DNA from: Chryseobacterium indoltheticum | GTDB taxonomy: Bacteria > Bacteroidota > Bacteroidia > Flavobacteriales > Weeksellaceae | Assembly: GCF_003815915.1 (NCBI RefSeq) | Contig: NZ_CP033929.1 | Span: 372,001 to 436,000, forward strand | DNA: 64,000 nucleotides | Reading direction: 5' to 3' | Shown here: piece after piece, positions 1 through 7,819 of the stretch | How positions within the stretch are numbered: the first letter of the stretch is position 1 | Layout: every line of letters begins with the position of its first letter | Made by a program: the position numbers and the translations under genes | Notes under the pieces: model-generated | Told to the model about the DNA's origin: nothing | Database searches by the model: none | The model's input: the letters and a program-made list of their open reading frames with translations, nothing else

Positions 1-714
1 CATATCAAGTTTTCTTAAATTTTTAAGATCTTTTTCTGTCAGTTTTTGTTTTGAAGCATTGATTTTGAAAACGGCATCAGAAGCAATTCTGTTTTTTGCA
101 GCAGTATAAGTTTCTGTTTTTCCGGTTTCCTCGTCGGTATATTTTTCTTTAAAATCTTTCGGGTTTTCCCAATCGATCAGATCAGAATTTTCATCCAGCA
201 TAAAATTCGGATTGTAAACAAACTCTTTTTTAATAAGTCTCAGGTTTTTTAAAGGAGCTTTTACCGCAGATTTATTAAAGGCAGTCCATTTTCCGGTGAT
301 GCTGTCGTTTTTAAGCTTAATTTCAAATCTTCCGTCGGTTTTATCATTTCCGGGCTCATCCAGAATAAAAGATTGAGTACCTTCATTGAAAACCCCGCGA
401 AACGGACGCTGAGTTCCATTCACAATGCTTTGCCCGTACACAGAATCCTGAGTTATTCGATTGATTTTTAATGAAAGTCTTTTGTAATCTGTGCCTTCGT
501 AATATTCTCTGGTTTCGTTATCATAAAGCTCTCCTTTGCCTGCAAATTCTCCGGTGTAAATCCCGTAATATTCTTTATGAACTTCAGGAATTACCACAGA
601 ATCTTTTTTTGTTATTAAAGAATCTTTTGGAGTTTCGGTAACCGTAGTGTCTTTTTTACAGCTGATCAAATTGATTGTAGACAGAGTGATTAAGGTAAAT
701 TTTAAAATTTTCAT
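1..714 (-). CDS. Exported lipoprotein, probable YARHG-domain protein (partial, C-terminus off the left edge)
   Basis: The gene starts with ATG at 714 and reads open to the window edge, giving 238 residues. It begins with a lipoprotein signal, with LISC at residues 16-19, so Cys19 is the likely lipidated residue. A charged linker and a beta-rich middle follow. The visible end contains LTEKDLKNLRKLDM, which resembles the lead-in to a YARHG domain; the RNxIYARHG motif itself would lie outside the window, so the domain name is inference. The function is unknown. Seven bases separate it from the DUF2306 gene downstream, so the two are probably cotranscribed. Confidence 0.7.
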   Translation of the reverse strand, partial: MKILKFTLITLSTINLISCKKDTTVTETPKDSLITKKDSVVIPEVHKEYYGIYTGEFAGKGELYDNETREYYEGTDYKRLSLKINRITQDSVYGQSIVNGTQRPFRGVFNEGTQSFILDEPGNDKTDGRFEIKLKNDSITGKWTAFNKSAVKAPLKNLRLIKKEFVYNPNFMLDENSDLIDWENPKDFKEKYTDEETGKTETYTAAKNRIASDAVFKINASKQKLTEKDLKNLRKLDM

Positions 715-720
715 ATTAAA

Positions 721-1359
721 TTAAATGTGCTTTTTTGTGATTAAATATTCTATTAATAAAATGTTTGGAACCCAGCCCAGCCATGCAATTATTTGGTAAA
801 CATCCATTGGATTTGGGTGGAATAAATATACAATAATTACTTTCCAAATTCTCAAAGTGAGCGCAGAAATTGTAAGCGCAAAACTTCGCCACATCCATTG
901 CTTATGTTCTTTGAATTTTTTCTGTCTTGCTAGTTGATAAGCTTTAAATGTGGAAAACCACCAAAGACTACCTAAAATTACAAACGAAATTTTCGAGAGA
1001 AAACCTCCGTTGGCGAAAATCCCCATGTAAATTCCGGAAGGTGCAGCAAAAAGAAGAATTAGAAAAATATAAATTTTCCCGGCATTTATGTGAAAGTTTT
1101 TCAGTTGGAAATCTTTTCTTAAAATAGCTAAAAATCCGGCTAATAAAACAAAAATGCTTGTGTAAACGTGAGTGTAGAAAAACCAAAGATATTCTGGTCT
1201 GTCGTGCACTTCAGTCTGTTTAATCATCAGAAAACTCACATTGGGGTCTAAAGGAACGTATTCTAATGTGATTTTCAGCATGAGCCAAAAGAAATATCCG
1301 AATCCTGCGATAAGAAGGGTTTTTGCGAAGGATACTAAATTTCTTTTGGCTAGGAACAT
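721..1359 (-). CDS. DUF2306-type integral membrane protein
   Basis: A 212-residue hydrophobic protein with about six membrane segments. The spacing of HVYTSIFVLLAG, the H-x-x-x-G-K-I-Y stretch and the later HKQWMWRSFALT segment match the DUF2306 (predicted membrane protein) family. The conserved His and Arg residues of the family are present. No biochemical role is established for it. It sits in a minus-strand run with the preceding TonB-like gene and the following lipoprotein gene, separated by only 16 and 6 bases. Confidence 0.75.
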   Translation of the reverse strand: MFLAKRNLVSFAKTLLIAGFGYFFWLMLKITLEYVPLDPNVSFLMIKQTEVHDRPEYLWFFYTHVYTSIFVLLAGFLAILRKDFQLKNFHINAGKIYIFLILLFAAPSGIYMGIFANGGFLSKISFVILGSLWWFSTFKAYQLARQKKFKEHKQWMWRSFALTISALTLRIWKVIIVYLFHPNPMDVYQIIAWLGWVPNILLIEYLITKKHI

Positions 1360-1375
1360 GGAGTTTTTTGCTTTA

Positions 1376-1783
1376 TTAAAGGTTAGTGGCTATAGGAAAT
1401 CTAAATCTGTATTTTACATTCTGACCATTTAAAGTTGCTGGAGACCATTTGGTTTTAGACATTGCTTTTATAGCGCGTTCCATTTCTTTATTCATAGATT
1501 TATTATCTCCTTTAATCTGAATGTCTGTAATATATCCTTCTTGATCAATTACAAACGTGGCTTCAGATCTTATCTTACCTCGACCATTGATTTTACCACT
1601 ATCAAAGGTTTGGTAAAAGTTTTTTCTGAAAGCATCTGTTCCGCCAGGATATACAGCTACTTTGTCAGCTTTATCGTAAATATTATTATTTACAGTTGCG
1701 ATTTCTTGATTAGAAGAAATGGTTTCTTGAGAGAATGTTTTTACGGAAATGATAAGTACAGCAAAAACGAGTAATTTTTTCAT
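1376..1783 (-). CDS. Periplasmic TonB C-terminal-domain-like protein
   Basis: 135 residues with a cleavable signal peptide (hydrophobic core at about 4-16, ending near FSQ). Residues about 45-132 resemble the TonB C-terminal domain: a YPGG start, an F-x-IDQEGYITDIQI strand and an AI-x-AM-x-x-T-K-W-S-PA segment followed by a final strand. It has no membrane anchor or Pro-rich spacer, so it is a free-standing periplasmic version rather than a full energy transducer. Such short forms are common in Flavobacteriia. The partner is not known. Confidence 0.75.
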   Translation of the reverse strand: MKKLLVFAVLIISVKTFSQETISSNQEIATVNNNIYDKADKVAVYPGGTDAFRKNFYQTFDSGKINGRGKIRSEATFVIDQEGYITDIQIKGDNKSMNKEMERAIKAMSKTKWSPATLNGQNVKYRFRFPIATNL

Positions 1784-1793
1784 TATAGTTTAT

Positions 1794-2996
1794 TTATAAA
1801 TTATTTAAATCCTGTGCAATCAGCCAAGCTTCACTCCAGCAAGCCTGAAAATTAAATCCGCCGGTTACGGCATCGATATTCAAAACTTCTCCGGCAACGT
1901 AAAAGTTAGGCAAAATTTTTGAAGACATATTTTTAAAATTAATTTCTTTTAAATCTACACCTCCTGCGGTTACAAATTCATCTTTAAATGTTGATTTTCC
2001 GGTAACCTGAAATTTCTTTTTGCATAAATTTTCCAAAATTGTCTGCATTTCTTTTCCTGAAATATTGGCAATTTGTTTATTCAAATCAACTTTTGAAACT
2101 TCCAGAATTCTCTGCCAGAAACGATTCGTTACATCAAAAATCTTAGATTGCCCGATTGTTTTTTTAGGATTTGACTGTTTGAAATTCTGAAATAATTCTT
2201 CCGCATCATCGATATCTTTAGAAATAAAATTGACCTGAACTTCGAAATTGTATTTTACCTTCGCCAGATTAATCGCTTCCCAAGCCGAAATTTTAAGGAT
2301 TGCAGGTCCCGAAAGTCCCCAATGGGTTATCAGTAACGGACCGCTTTCTTCAGTTTTTAGTTTCGGAATAGAGGTTTCTGCCATTTCAAAGCTTGTTCCC
2401 AAAAGATCTTTCAGCAAATCATCTTTAATATTAAAAGTAAAAAGGGAAGGAACTAAATCAATAATTTTATGTCCCAAGTTTTCAATCATTTTTAAAGATT
2501 TTGGTGAACTTCCCGTTGTATAAATTAAAAAATCAGCTTCAAAATCTCCCAAATTTGTTTTCACCAAATAGTTTTCATCCCGTTTTTCAATTTCTTTTAC
2601 AGAACATTTGGTCTTGACTTCAATATTTTTCTGCTGAATTTCGTTTAAAAAAGTATTGATAATTGTTTGTGAAGAATTGCTTTCCGGGAAGATTCTGTTA
2701 TCCTTTTCTATCTTCAACGAAACTTTTCGTTTTTCGAACCAATCCATCGTATCTCCGGGTTGAAATTTGGTAAAAACGCTTAGTAATTCCTTGTTTCCAC
2801 GAGGATAAAACTGCACCAGTTCTTTAGGATCAAAACAGGCATGGGCTACATTACATCTTCCGCCTCCGGAAATTTTTACTTTCTGCAAAACATCTGAATT
2901 CTGCTCAAGAATGGTGACTTTATATTTCTTTTCGTCAAGATTTGCTGCGCAAAAAAAACCTGCGGCACCGCCTCCGATAATGATAATTTGCTTCAT
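1794..2996 (-). CDS. HI0933/YhiN-family NAD(P)/FAD-dependent oxidoreductase
   Basis: A 400-residue flavoprotein. It opens with a dinucleotide-binding GGGAAGFFCA stretch (residues about 8-17), followed by the GGGRCN motif typical of the HI0933 (YhiN/BaiN-like) family. Near the C-terminus, FYVAGEVLNIDAVTGGFNFQ is the second FAD-contact motif of the same family. The length fits. The substrate is unknown for most members, although one branch (BaiN) reduces bile acid intermediates; nothing here supports that role. It is cytoplasmic and probably monocistronic. Confidence 0.85.
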   Translation of the reverse strand: MKQIIIIGGGAAGFFCAANLDEKKYKVTILEQNSDVLQKVKISGGGRCNVAHACFDPKELVQFYPRGNKELLSVFTKFQPGDTMDWFEKRKVSLKIEKDNRIFPESNSSQTIINTFLNEIQQKNIEVKTKCSVKEIEKRDENYLVKTNLGDFEADFLIYTTGSSPKSLKMIENLGHKIIDLVPSLFTFNIKDDLLKDLLGTSFEMAETSIPKLKTEESGPLLITHWGLSGPAILKISAWEAINLAKVKYNFEVQVNFISKDIDDAEELFQNFKQSNPKKTIGQSKIFDVTNRFWQRILEVSKVDLNKQIANISGKEMQTILENLCKKKFQVTGKSTFKDEFVTAGGVDLKEINFKNMSSKILPNFYVAGEVLNIDAVTGGFNFQACWSEAWLIAQDLNNL

Positions 2997-3029
2997 AATT
3001 ATTTAATCTTATGCTGAAGATTATTTTTG

Positions 3030-3037
3030 CAAAACTA
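3030..3037 (-). promoter_or_regulatory. Candidate -7 element (TAGTTTTG) for the HI0933-family gene
   Basis: The minus strand reads TAGTTTTG, matching the flavobacterial -7 consensus TANNTTTG, 34 bases before the start codon. No TTG is found at the usual distance upstream, so support is weak. Confidence 0.3.
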
Positions 3038-3141
3038 CAATTTTTATAAACCATCTTATTTGAGTAATTTTGGGGATTATAATTTTTGAATTTTAAACGA
3101 AATTATTAACCGTAATAAGTATTATCCTCATTATTTATCTA

Positions 3142-3210
3142 GTTTGTCATTCCGCAGGAATCTCAGCTGATTTTAAGTAATGCTGTTTAGATTCCTGCGG
3201 AATGACAAAC
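3142..3210. repeat. Perfect 22-bp inverted repeat, REP/MITE-like
   Basis: Arms at 3142-3163 and 3189-3210 are exact reverse complements around a 25-base spacer. It lies in the gap between two divergently transcribed genes, not at a gene end, and has no T-run, so it is a poor fit for a terminator. The arm contains TCATTCCGCAGGAATCT, which I recall as a dispersed repeat in Chryseobacterium and Flavobacterium genomes; I could not check that. Confidence 0.75.
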
Positions 3211-3265
3211 ATTATGGGTGGTTTGAATGGTTAATGTTCAATAGTTCACTTTTAAACAAAATTAA

Positions 3266-3760
3266 ATGACATTTTACCATACATTCGAAGTTCGCTGGAG
3301 CGACCTAGACGCAAATAAACATTTGGCCAACTCGTCTTACGTGCAATATTGTGCGCAAACCAGAATGGCTTTTATGAAAAAGGAAAAAATGGGTGTTACC
3401 CAAATGAGCAGATGGGGAATAGGTCCTGTGATTATGCATGAGCGTTTTTCTTTTTTCAAAGAAATCTTTGCCGATCAAAAGGTGATTGTAAGCCTTGAAA
3501 TAGACGGCTGTGCAGAAGATGCCGCGATCTATCGTTTCGTTCATAAATTCTATCTTCCGGATGGTTCTCACTGTGCTACCTCTGAAGCAACTGGTGTATG
3601 GATTGATACGATGCTAAGAAAAATGACTTCGCCGCCGGATGATGTGGTAGAAGCAATGAATAAATACAAAACGCCTGACACGATATTGATGACGAAAGAA
3701 GACTTTAAAAAACTTCCTTTCAGACCAGAAAATATTGACCCGCAAGTATTCAATGTTTAA
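3266..3760 (+). CDS. Acyl-CoA thioesterase, hotdog fold (4HBT/YbgC type)
   Basis: A 164-residue hotdog-fold protein. The N-terminal VRWSDLDANKHLANSSYVQY segment is the 4HBT/YbgC signature, with the catalytic Asp in the W-x-D-x-D-x-x-x-H region. It should hydrolyse acyl-CoA thioesters in the cytoplasm; the chain specificity cannot be read from sequence. It precedes thiL on the same strand by 58 bases, so cotranscription is possible but there is no functional link. Confidence 0.85.
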   Translation: MTFYHTFEVRWSDLDANKHLANSSYVQYCAQTRMAFMKKEKMGVTQMSRWGIGPVIMHERFSFFKEIFADQKVIVSLEIDGCAEDAAIYRFVHKFYLPDGSHCATSEATGVWIDTMLRKMTSPPDDVVEAMNKYKTPDTILMTKEDFKKLPFRPENIDPQVFNV

Positions 3761-3818
3761 AGTTTTGAGTTCAAGGTTTAATTACTCATTACTAATTACC
3801 TATTATTTATATTAAAAT

Positions 3819-4883
3819 ATGTTTGAAGATAAACAACCAGAATTAACCCCCATTTCGAAATTAGGAGAATTTGGGCTGATAAAACATTTAACGGAGCATT
3901 TTCCTTTATCCAATGAGTCTTCGGAACTCGGGGTAGGAGATGATGCTGCTGTTATCAATCCCGGAAACAAGAAAGTGGTGCTTACGACTGATGTTTTGGC
4001 AGAAGGCGTTCATTTCAATTTGGGCTATGTTCCATTAAAGCATTTAGGTTACAAAGCTGTTGTTGTGAATTTGAGTGATATTGCAGCGATGAATGCAACA
4101 CCTACACAGATTTTGGTTTCTCTGGCGGTTTCAAACCGTTTTCCCGTGGAAGCTTTGGAAGAATTATATTCCGGAATTCAGGCCGCTTGCGGGAGATATA
4201 AAGTAGATTTGATCGGAGGTGACACCACGAGCTCAAATGCCGGTTTAGTGATGAGTATTACTGCTGTTGGAATTGAAAATGAAGAAAATATTGTTAAAAG
4301 AAGCGGCGCGCAACCCAACGATTTGTTGGTGGTAACCGGAGATTTAGGCGGAGCTTATATGGGACTTCAGATTTTGGAGAGAGAGCATGCTGTTTTCTTG
4401 GCTGATCCTAATATGCAGCCTGAAATGGCAGGTTTTGATTATATTTTGGAAAGGCAGTTAAAGCCGGAAGCAAGAACTGATGTGAAAGGGATTTTAGAAC
4501 AATTAGACATCAAACCAACGTCTATGATTGATATTTCAGACGGTCTAGCTTCGGAAATTCTGCATCTTTCTGATCAGTCGAAAGTTGGTTTCAGATTGTA
4601 TGAAGAGAAAATTCCGATGGATAATCTAACGATTACAACTGCTGATGATTTTAATCTAAACCCTGTAATGACAGCCTTAAGTGGAGGTGAAGATTACGAA
4701 TTATTATTCACAATCTCTCCAAATGATTTTGATAAAATGAAAAACCACCCAGATTTTACCATTATCGGTCATGCGGTTGATAAGGAAGAAGGGAATTTTA
4801 TGGTGGCAAGAGGCTCTAACCAATTGGTTGCTTTAACGGCACAAGGTTGGGATGCTTTTCTAGGAAATCAATACAACGATTAA
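3819..4883 (+). CDS. thiL: Thiamine-monophosphate kinase
   Basis: 354 residues with the AIR-synthase-like fold of ThiL, which phosphorylates thiamine monophosphate to thiamine diphosphate with ATP. Visible signatures are GVGDDAAVI near residue 40 (metal/ATP site), the TTDVLAEGVHF stretch, GGDTTSS near 136 and DISDGLASEI near 240. The length is typical, slightly long at the C-terminus. No other thiamine gene is near. A hairpin with a T-run follows the stop codon. Confidence 0.93.
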   Translation: MFEDKQPELTPISKLGEFGLIKHLTEHFPLSNESSELGVGDDAAVINPGNKKVVLTTDVLAEGVHFNLGYVPLKHLGYKAVVVNLSDIAAMNATPTQILVSLAVSNRFPVEALEELYSGIQAACGRYKVDLIGGDTTSSNAGLVMSITAVGIENEENIVKRSGAQPNDLLVVTGDLGGAYMGLQILEREHAVFLADPNMQPEMAGFDYILERQLKPEARTDVKGILEQLDIKPTSMIDISDGLASEILHLSDQSKVGFRLYEEKIPMDNLTITTADDFNLNPVMTALSGGEDYELLFTISPNDFDKMKNHPDFTIIGHAVDKEEGNFMVARGSNQLVALTAQGWDAFLGNQYND

Positions 4884-4907
4884 AATTTAATTTTAAATAT
4901 TGTGAAG

Positions 4908-4932
4908 CCACTGCATTTTGTAGTGGTTTTTT
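4908..4932 (+). terminator. Rho-independent terminator after thiL
   Basis: CCACT pairs with AGTGG across a 9-base loop, followed by six T. It lies 25 bases after the thiL stop codon. Confidence 0.7.
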
Positions 4933-5234
4933 GTGTTCTATACTCGGTAGTTTGAATAAAATAGGAGGATGATGAAGCTTAAACATACAAGGTTGGAGTA
5001 AAATGCTTAAAAGATATAGCTTTGAGGTCGGGAAATGAGGCTTTTAGCTCCGATAACCGAGCTAATTACTCTGGTGTTTGAGCAAAAAGCACAAATGTTT
5101 AAGTTCTGAACTCAAATAATTGACAAAAGACTTTCCCTAAATGAGCAGATTGCGGATATGCAAAAAGAAACGACAATAATAAACTAACTTGTTGCGTGGT
5201 TTGCTTTTTATCGTGTCGGAATCATCTATCATAA
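4933..5234. other. Non-coding stretch with decayed coding traces
   Basis: There is no ORF of useful length. Short stop-broken runs look like former protein sequence, for example the reading LNEQIADMQKET around 5138-5175. I cannot identify the source gene. This is the left part of the accessory islet that ends before the Gre-like gene. Confidence 0.35.
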
Positions 5235-5280
5235 AAAAAACTATATATTTGAATATAAAAGCATTAAGATGAAAAAAATA
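5235..5280 (+). repeat. 46-bp direct repeat, copy A
   Basis: Identical to 7258-7303 over 46 bases. It contains the -7-like element TATATTTG (5244-5251) and an ATG (5269) followed by three identical codons. Sequence upstream of it, back to about 5185, is also similar but diverged. After the repeat, copy A runs into only 25 codons (5269-5346) before a stop. Confidence 0.85.
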
Positions 5281-5354
5281 GATAATCTAAGTTCGGTTAA
5301 TCAACAATCGTCACATATTAACTGTGGGCTATTAACGCAGAGGTGAATTTTATT

Positions 5355-5490
5355 CTTTTATAAGAGAGTAAGCAAAGAAGAATCGACAAGTTGATTTTAT
5401 AAAACTTTTGCCCAAGCTTTGCGAAGTAAATTTATTTGCCTTTCTTTTTAAAATATAAAGTTTAATTATAAAATCTTTGCGTTTTATGAT
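5355..5490. repeat. Degenerate copy of the CGCAAAG-ended repeat family
   Basis: The right end reads CTTTGCGT (5475-5482), preceded by an AT-rich arm resembling that of the better copy at 10632-10795. The left part (about 5365-5395, with AGCAAAGAAGAATCGACAAG) resembles the AGCAAAGAATGGCGACAAAG region of that copy. It is diverged and asymmetric, so this is a tentative family assignment. No gene lies inside. Confidence 0.4.
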
Positions 5491-5566
5491 TTTATAAACT
5501 ATTATCAGAATCTCTTATCCCGAACTGAGGTTAAATTAGGTCAGGAACTAATAAAAAAGGCACATA

Positions 5567-5983
5567 ATGGATAGTAGCATATTAAAATTTTCAATAGTTT
5601 ATATTGTTTTCTTTGTGATAGAAGTTTTCATTAGTTATATATTTTTATTAGTCGAAGAGTCATTTAACATTTCCAGTACAATAGATGCTGTTAGCTTGTG
5701 GAATTTTTGGAGACTATTATTTTATGGAGTACCATTTTTAATATTATATTTTTTTTTATTTAAATACTTTAAAAATTTAAAAATTTATAAGCCGTTATTA
5801 TTTTCTATTTTTAATTTATTAGTCTATATTTTATTGACCTTTTTATCGAGAATTATTTTTGGGAAGAATATTCCACTTTCTCCAGAAGGAATAATGTTTT
5901 GGATAACTTGTTTATCAATACTTTTAGCTCCTATTGTTTTAGGGTTTATTCCTTACTTTAGAGGGTTAATGAATAAAATTTAG
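5567..5983 (+). CDS. Small multi-pass membrane protein, unrecognised
   Basis: 138 residues, very hydrophobic and AT-rich, with about four membrane segments (residues about 8-29, 48-66, 77-97 and 111-130). I recognise no family. It is in an islet of orphan genes that lies between thiL and the Gre-like gene. Small four-helix proteins in such islets are sometimes immunity proteins, but nothing here proves this. The codon composition is more AT-rich than in neighbouring housekeeping genes, which suggests transfer. Confidence 0.6.
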   Translation: MDSSILKFSIVYIVFFVIEVFISYIFLLVEESFNISSTIDAVSLWNFWRLLFYGVPFLILYFFLFKYFKNLKIYKPLLFSIFNLLVYILLTFLSRIIFGKNIPLSPEGIMFWITCLSILLAPIVLGFIPYFRGLMNKI

Positions 5984-6085
5984 GTATGTTCAAAAGTCAT
6001 GAAAAGTTGGATCATTATTACAAGAATTAAAAAGGAATAATATCCACTGTAAAGTGTTTTAAAATCAAAAAACTTTTAATACCAA

Positions 6086-6343
6086 ATGATAAATAAAAAA
6101 TTAGATGAAATCTTTGATAGAATTTATAAAACAGAATACTCTGTTGATGATTTGATAATAAAATTAAAAGAAAATGGCTTATCGCAAGGTGAAACGCATA
6201 TTATTTTGTATAAGAAACTTAAAAACAGATATACTTTTAGTGAGTTACGAAGCTATATCGTTTATTCTTCTTGTTGGTCAGATTCTTTGAAACAAAATAT
6301 TTCCTTAGATAATGAATTTGATGAATTTTTAAAAGAAGAGTAG
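6086..6343 (+). CDS. Small hypothetical protein
   Basis: 85 residues, soluble and predicted helical, with an acidic tail. No motif is recognised. It lies between the small membrane protein gene and the lipoprotein gene on the same strand, with about 100 and 86 bases of spacing. Its size, charge and context would fit an orphan immunity protein, which is inference only. A relatively GC-rich spacer (about 6346-6421) follows it. Confidence 0.5.
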   Translation: MINKKLDEIFDRIYKTEYSVDDLIIKLKENGLSQGETHIILYKKLKNRYTFSELRSYIVYSSCWSDSLKQNISLDNEFDEFLKEE

Positions 6344-6429
6344 CATATGAGCAATCCGCGTCCCGCTCATTACTTTGAAAAGTTGCTACACAAAGCACGA
6401 GTAAGACCAACCCAAAATCCCTAAATAGT

Positions 6430-7134
6430 ATGAATTTTAAAACTAAAATAGTTATGATTTTATTATCCTCTTTATTACTTACGAATTGTAAGGAGGAAAT
6501 GAAAAAATGTGTAAGCCAATCTGCCGATACTAATGTAAAACTATATAATGATTTAACAGATCAGTTGATACCTTATTTTTTTAGAGAAGATTATTTAGGT
6601 GAAAAAAGATATTTTGATAGTTTAAGAGTTCATGATGATGATTTATATATCGAAGAGAAGACAAAAGCGCACAACGAAATTTTTAATCATCCTGAAAAAT
6701 TTTGCAATTTGTATATAGATTCTACTAAAAATAAAAATACAGATTTTGCTACAGGTAGTAAATATTTTATTACAGGTCATCCCGAAGCTCATATAAATTC
6801 CATAAAAATAAGGAAGGAGTTTTTAAAAGAATTTTCCAGTAATACAGATATTATTAAAAAATTAAGCACACGAAGTACTATAAAAGCAAATCAATTTAAT
6901 TTATGTACCGCAAAAGTTCTGGATCTGGCAGAGTATGATAAACATACAAATGAATGTGAGATAGGTGTTGTCTATTTTTCAGAGATTGTATTCGATACTT
7001 CAAAAAAAAGAGCATTAGTTTTTGTTGACCATCTTATAAAAAAAGATTATTACGGTAGAAATGCTGTATTTAAACTAAGATTGCATGATAATTATTGGGA
7101 AATAGAAGATGTTATGTTATTGTCAACTTCCTAA
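6430..7134 (+). CDS. Lipoprotein of unknown function, probably surface-exposed
   Basis: 234 residues. LLTNC ends at residue 20, giving a lipobox with Cys20, followed by K-E-E. Lys followed by two acidic residues right after the Cys matches the lipoprotein export signal described for Bacteroidetes (Capnocytophaga), so surface display is plausible. The rest is a mixed alpha/beta domain with no motif I recognise. It is AT-rich and belongs to the accessory islet. A GC-rich spacer with a CGAGCA/TGCTCG palindrome follows the stop codon. Confidence 0.6.
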   Translation: MNFKTKIVMILLSSLLLTNCKEEMKKCVSQSADTNVKLYNDLTDQLIPYFFREDYLGEKRYFDSLRVHDDDLYIEEKTKAHNEIFNHPEKFCNLYIDSTKNKNTDFATGSKYFITGHPEAHINSIKIRKEFLKEFSSNTDIIKKLSTRSTIKANQFNLCTAKVLDLAEYDKHTNECEIGVVYFSEIVFDTSKKRALVFVDHLIKKDYYGRNAVFKLRLHDNYWEIEDVMLLSTS

Positions 7135-7138
7135 TTTC

Positions 7139-7195
7139 CGGCTCTTTACGCGATAGCTCCCCTGGTGCGAGCATCCTGCTCGTACTCATTATACA
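7139..7195. other. GC-rich spacer with small palindrome in the islet
   Basis: In very AT-rich surroundings this stretch is GC-rich and contains CGAGCA-TCC-TGCTCG. A similar-looking GC-rich spacer lies at about 6346-6421. Such pieces may be leftovers of cassette boundaries. Not a tRNA: no cloverleaf can be drawn. Confidence 0.3.
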
Positions 7196-7257
7196 AAAAA
7201 ATCGTTAGCTAAGCTTTTGCGAGGAGTTTTGGTATACTGTAAAAGCTACTTTATCCT

Positions 7258-7303
7258 AAAAAACTATATATTTGAATATAAAAGCATTAAGATGAAAAAA
7301 ATA
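7258..7303 (+). repeat. 46-bp direct repeat, copy B (promoter and first codons of the Gre-like gene)
   Basis: Identical to 5235-5280. Here it is functional: TATATTTG (7267-7274) lies 17 bases before the ATG at 7292, and the repeat ends after codon 4 of the Gre-like gene. The two copies are 2023 bases apart. Confidence 0.85.
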
Positions 7304-7741
7304 AATAAGAAAGAAGTTCTGCAGATAGCTATTAAAAAACAGCAGGAATTAACAGAGAATTATACCCAGCGTGTTTCCGATATGAAAGCTGATACTTTCA
7401 GCAGAAATGCATCGGCAAGCCAAACCGAAGATCGTCACAGTAACAAGCTCGATGTTTTACAGGCTTTGGAAAAAGAACTCGATTTTGCACAAAACGAATT
7501 AAATTACTTAAGTCAGCTAGACATTACGGAAGAGAACGCCAATGTGTCTCCAGGAGCAATTGTGGTCACGGATACCTTAACTTTTTTCATTGGTATCTCA
7601 ACCGACAAAATTGAGATGAGCGGAACAACCGTTGTTGGAATTTCAACTAAAGCTCCCATTTATGCAAATATGAAAGATCTTCAAAAAAACGATTCCTTTA
7701 CTTTTAACGAAAAGACATATCAGATTTTAGATTTATATTAA
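7292..7741 (+). CDS. GreA/GreB-like transcription factor family protein
   Basis: 149 residues. The N-terminal half is a charged helical region (coiled-coil-like, residues about 5-70). The C-terminal half (about 80-148, with PGAIVVTDTLTFFIGIS and the closing YQILDLY) resembles the FKBP-like C-terminal domain of Gre factors. Bacteroidetes carry several such short Gre relatives, and the RNA polymerase partner role is inferred. The open frame extends upstream to 7217, but I chose the ATG at 7292 because it follows a -7 element at the right distance and removes an implausible N-terminal extension. Confidence 0.65.
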   Translation: MKKINKKEVLQIAIKKQQELTENYTQRVSDMKADTFSRNASASQTEDRHSNKLDVLQALEKELDFAQNELNYLSQLDITEENANVSPGAIVVTDTLTFFIGISTDKIEMSGTTVVGISTKAPIYANMKDLQKNDSFTFNEKTYQILDLY

Positions 7742-7769
7742 ATATTTCTAAATTAAAGTCATAAAAACA

Positions 7770-7804
7770 AATAATCCGTTCCAGTTGTGGGACGGATTAT
7801 TTTG
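7770..7804. terminator. Bidirectional terminator between the Gre-like gene and pepT
   Basis: A 13-bp stem (AATAATCCGTTCC against GGGACGGATTATT with one G-T pair) with a 6-base loop, A-rich before and T-rich after. It serves two convergent genes. Confidence 0.8.
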
Positions 7805-7819
7805 TATATCATTAAATTC

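Noticed and set aside
5269..5346. 25-codon ORF after the left copy of the 46-bp repeat
   Set aside because: It shares only its first four codons with the Gre-like gene and has no leader, core or modification motif of a peptide natural product. Best read as a by-product of the duplication.
7217..7291. N-terminal extension of the Gre-like protein
   Set aside because: The ATG at 7292 has a -7 element at the right distance and the extension translates the repeat and promoter.
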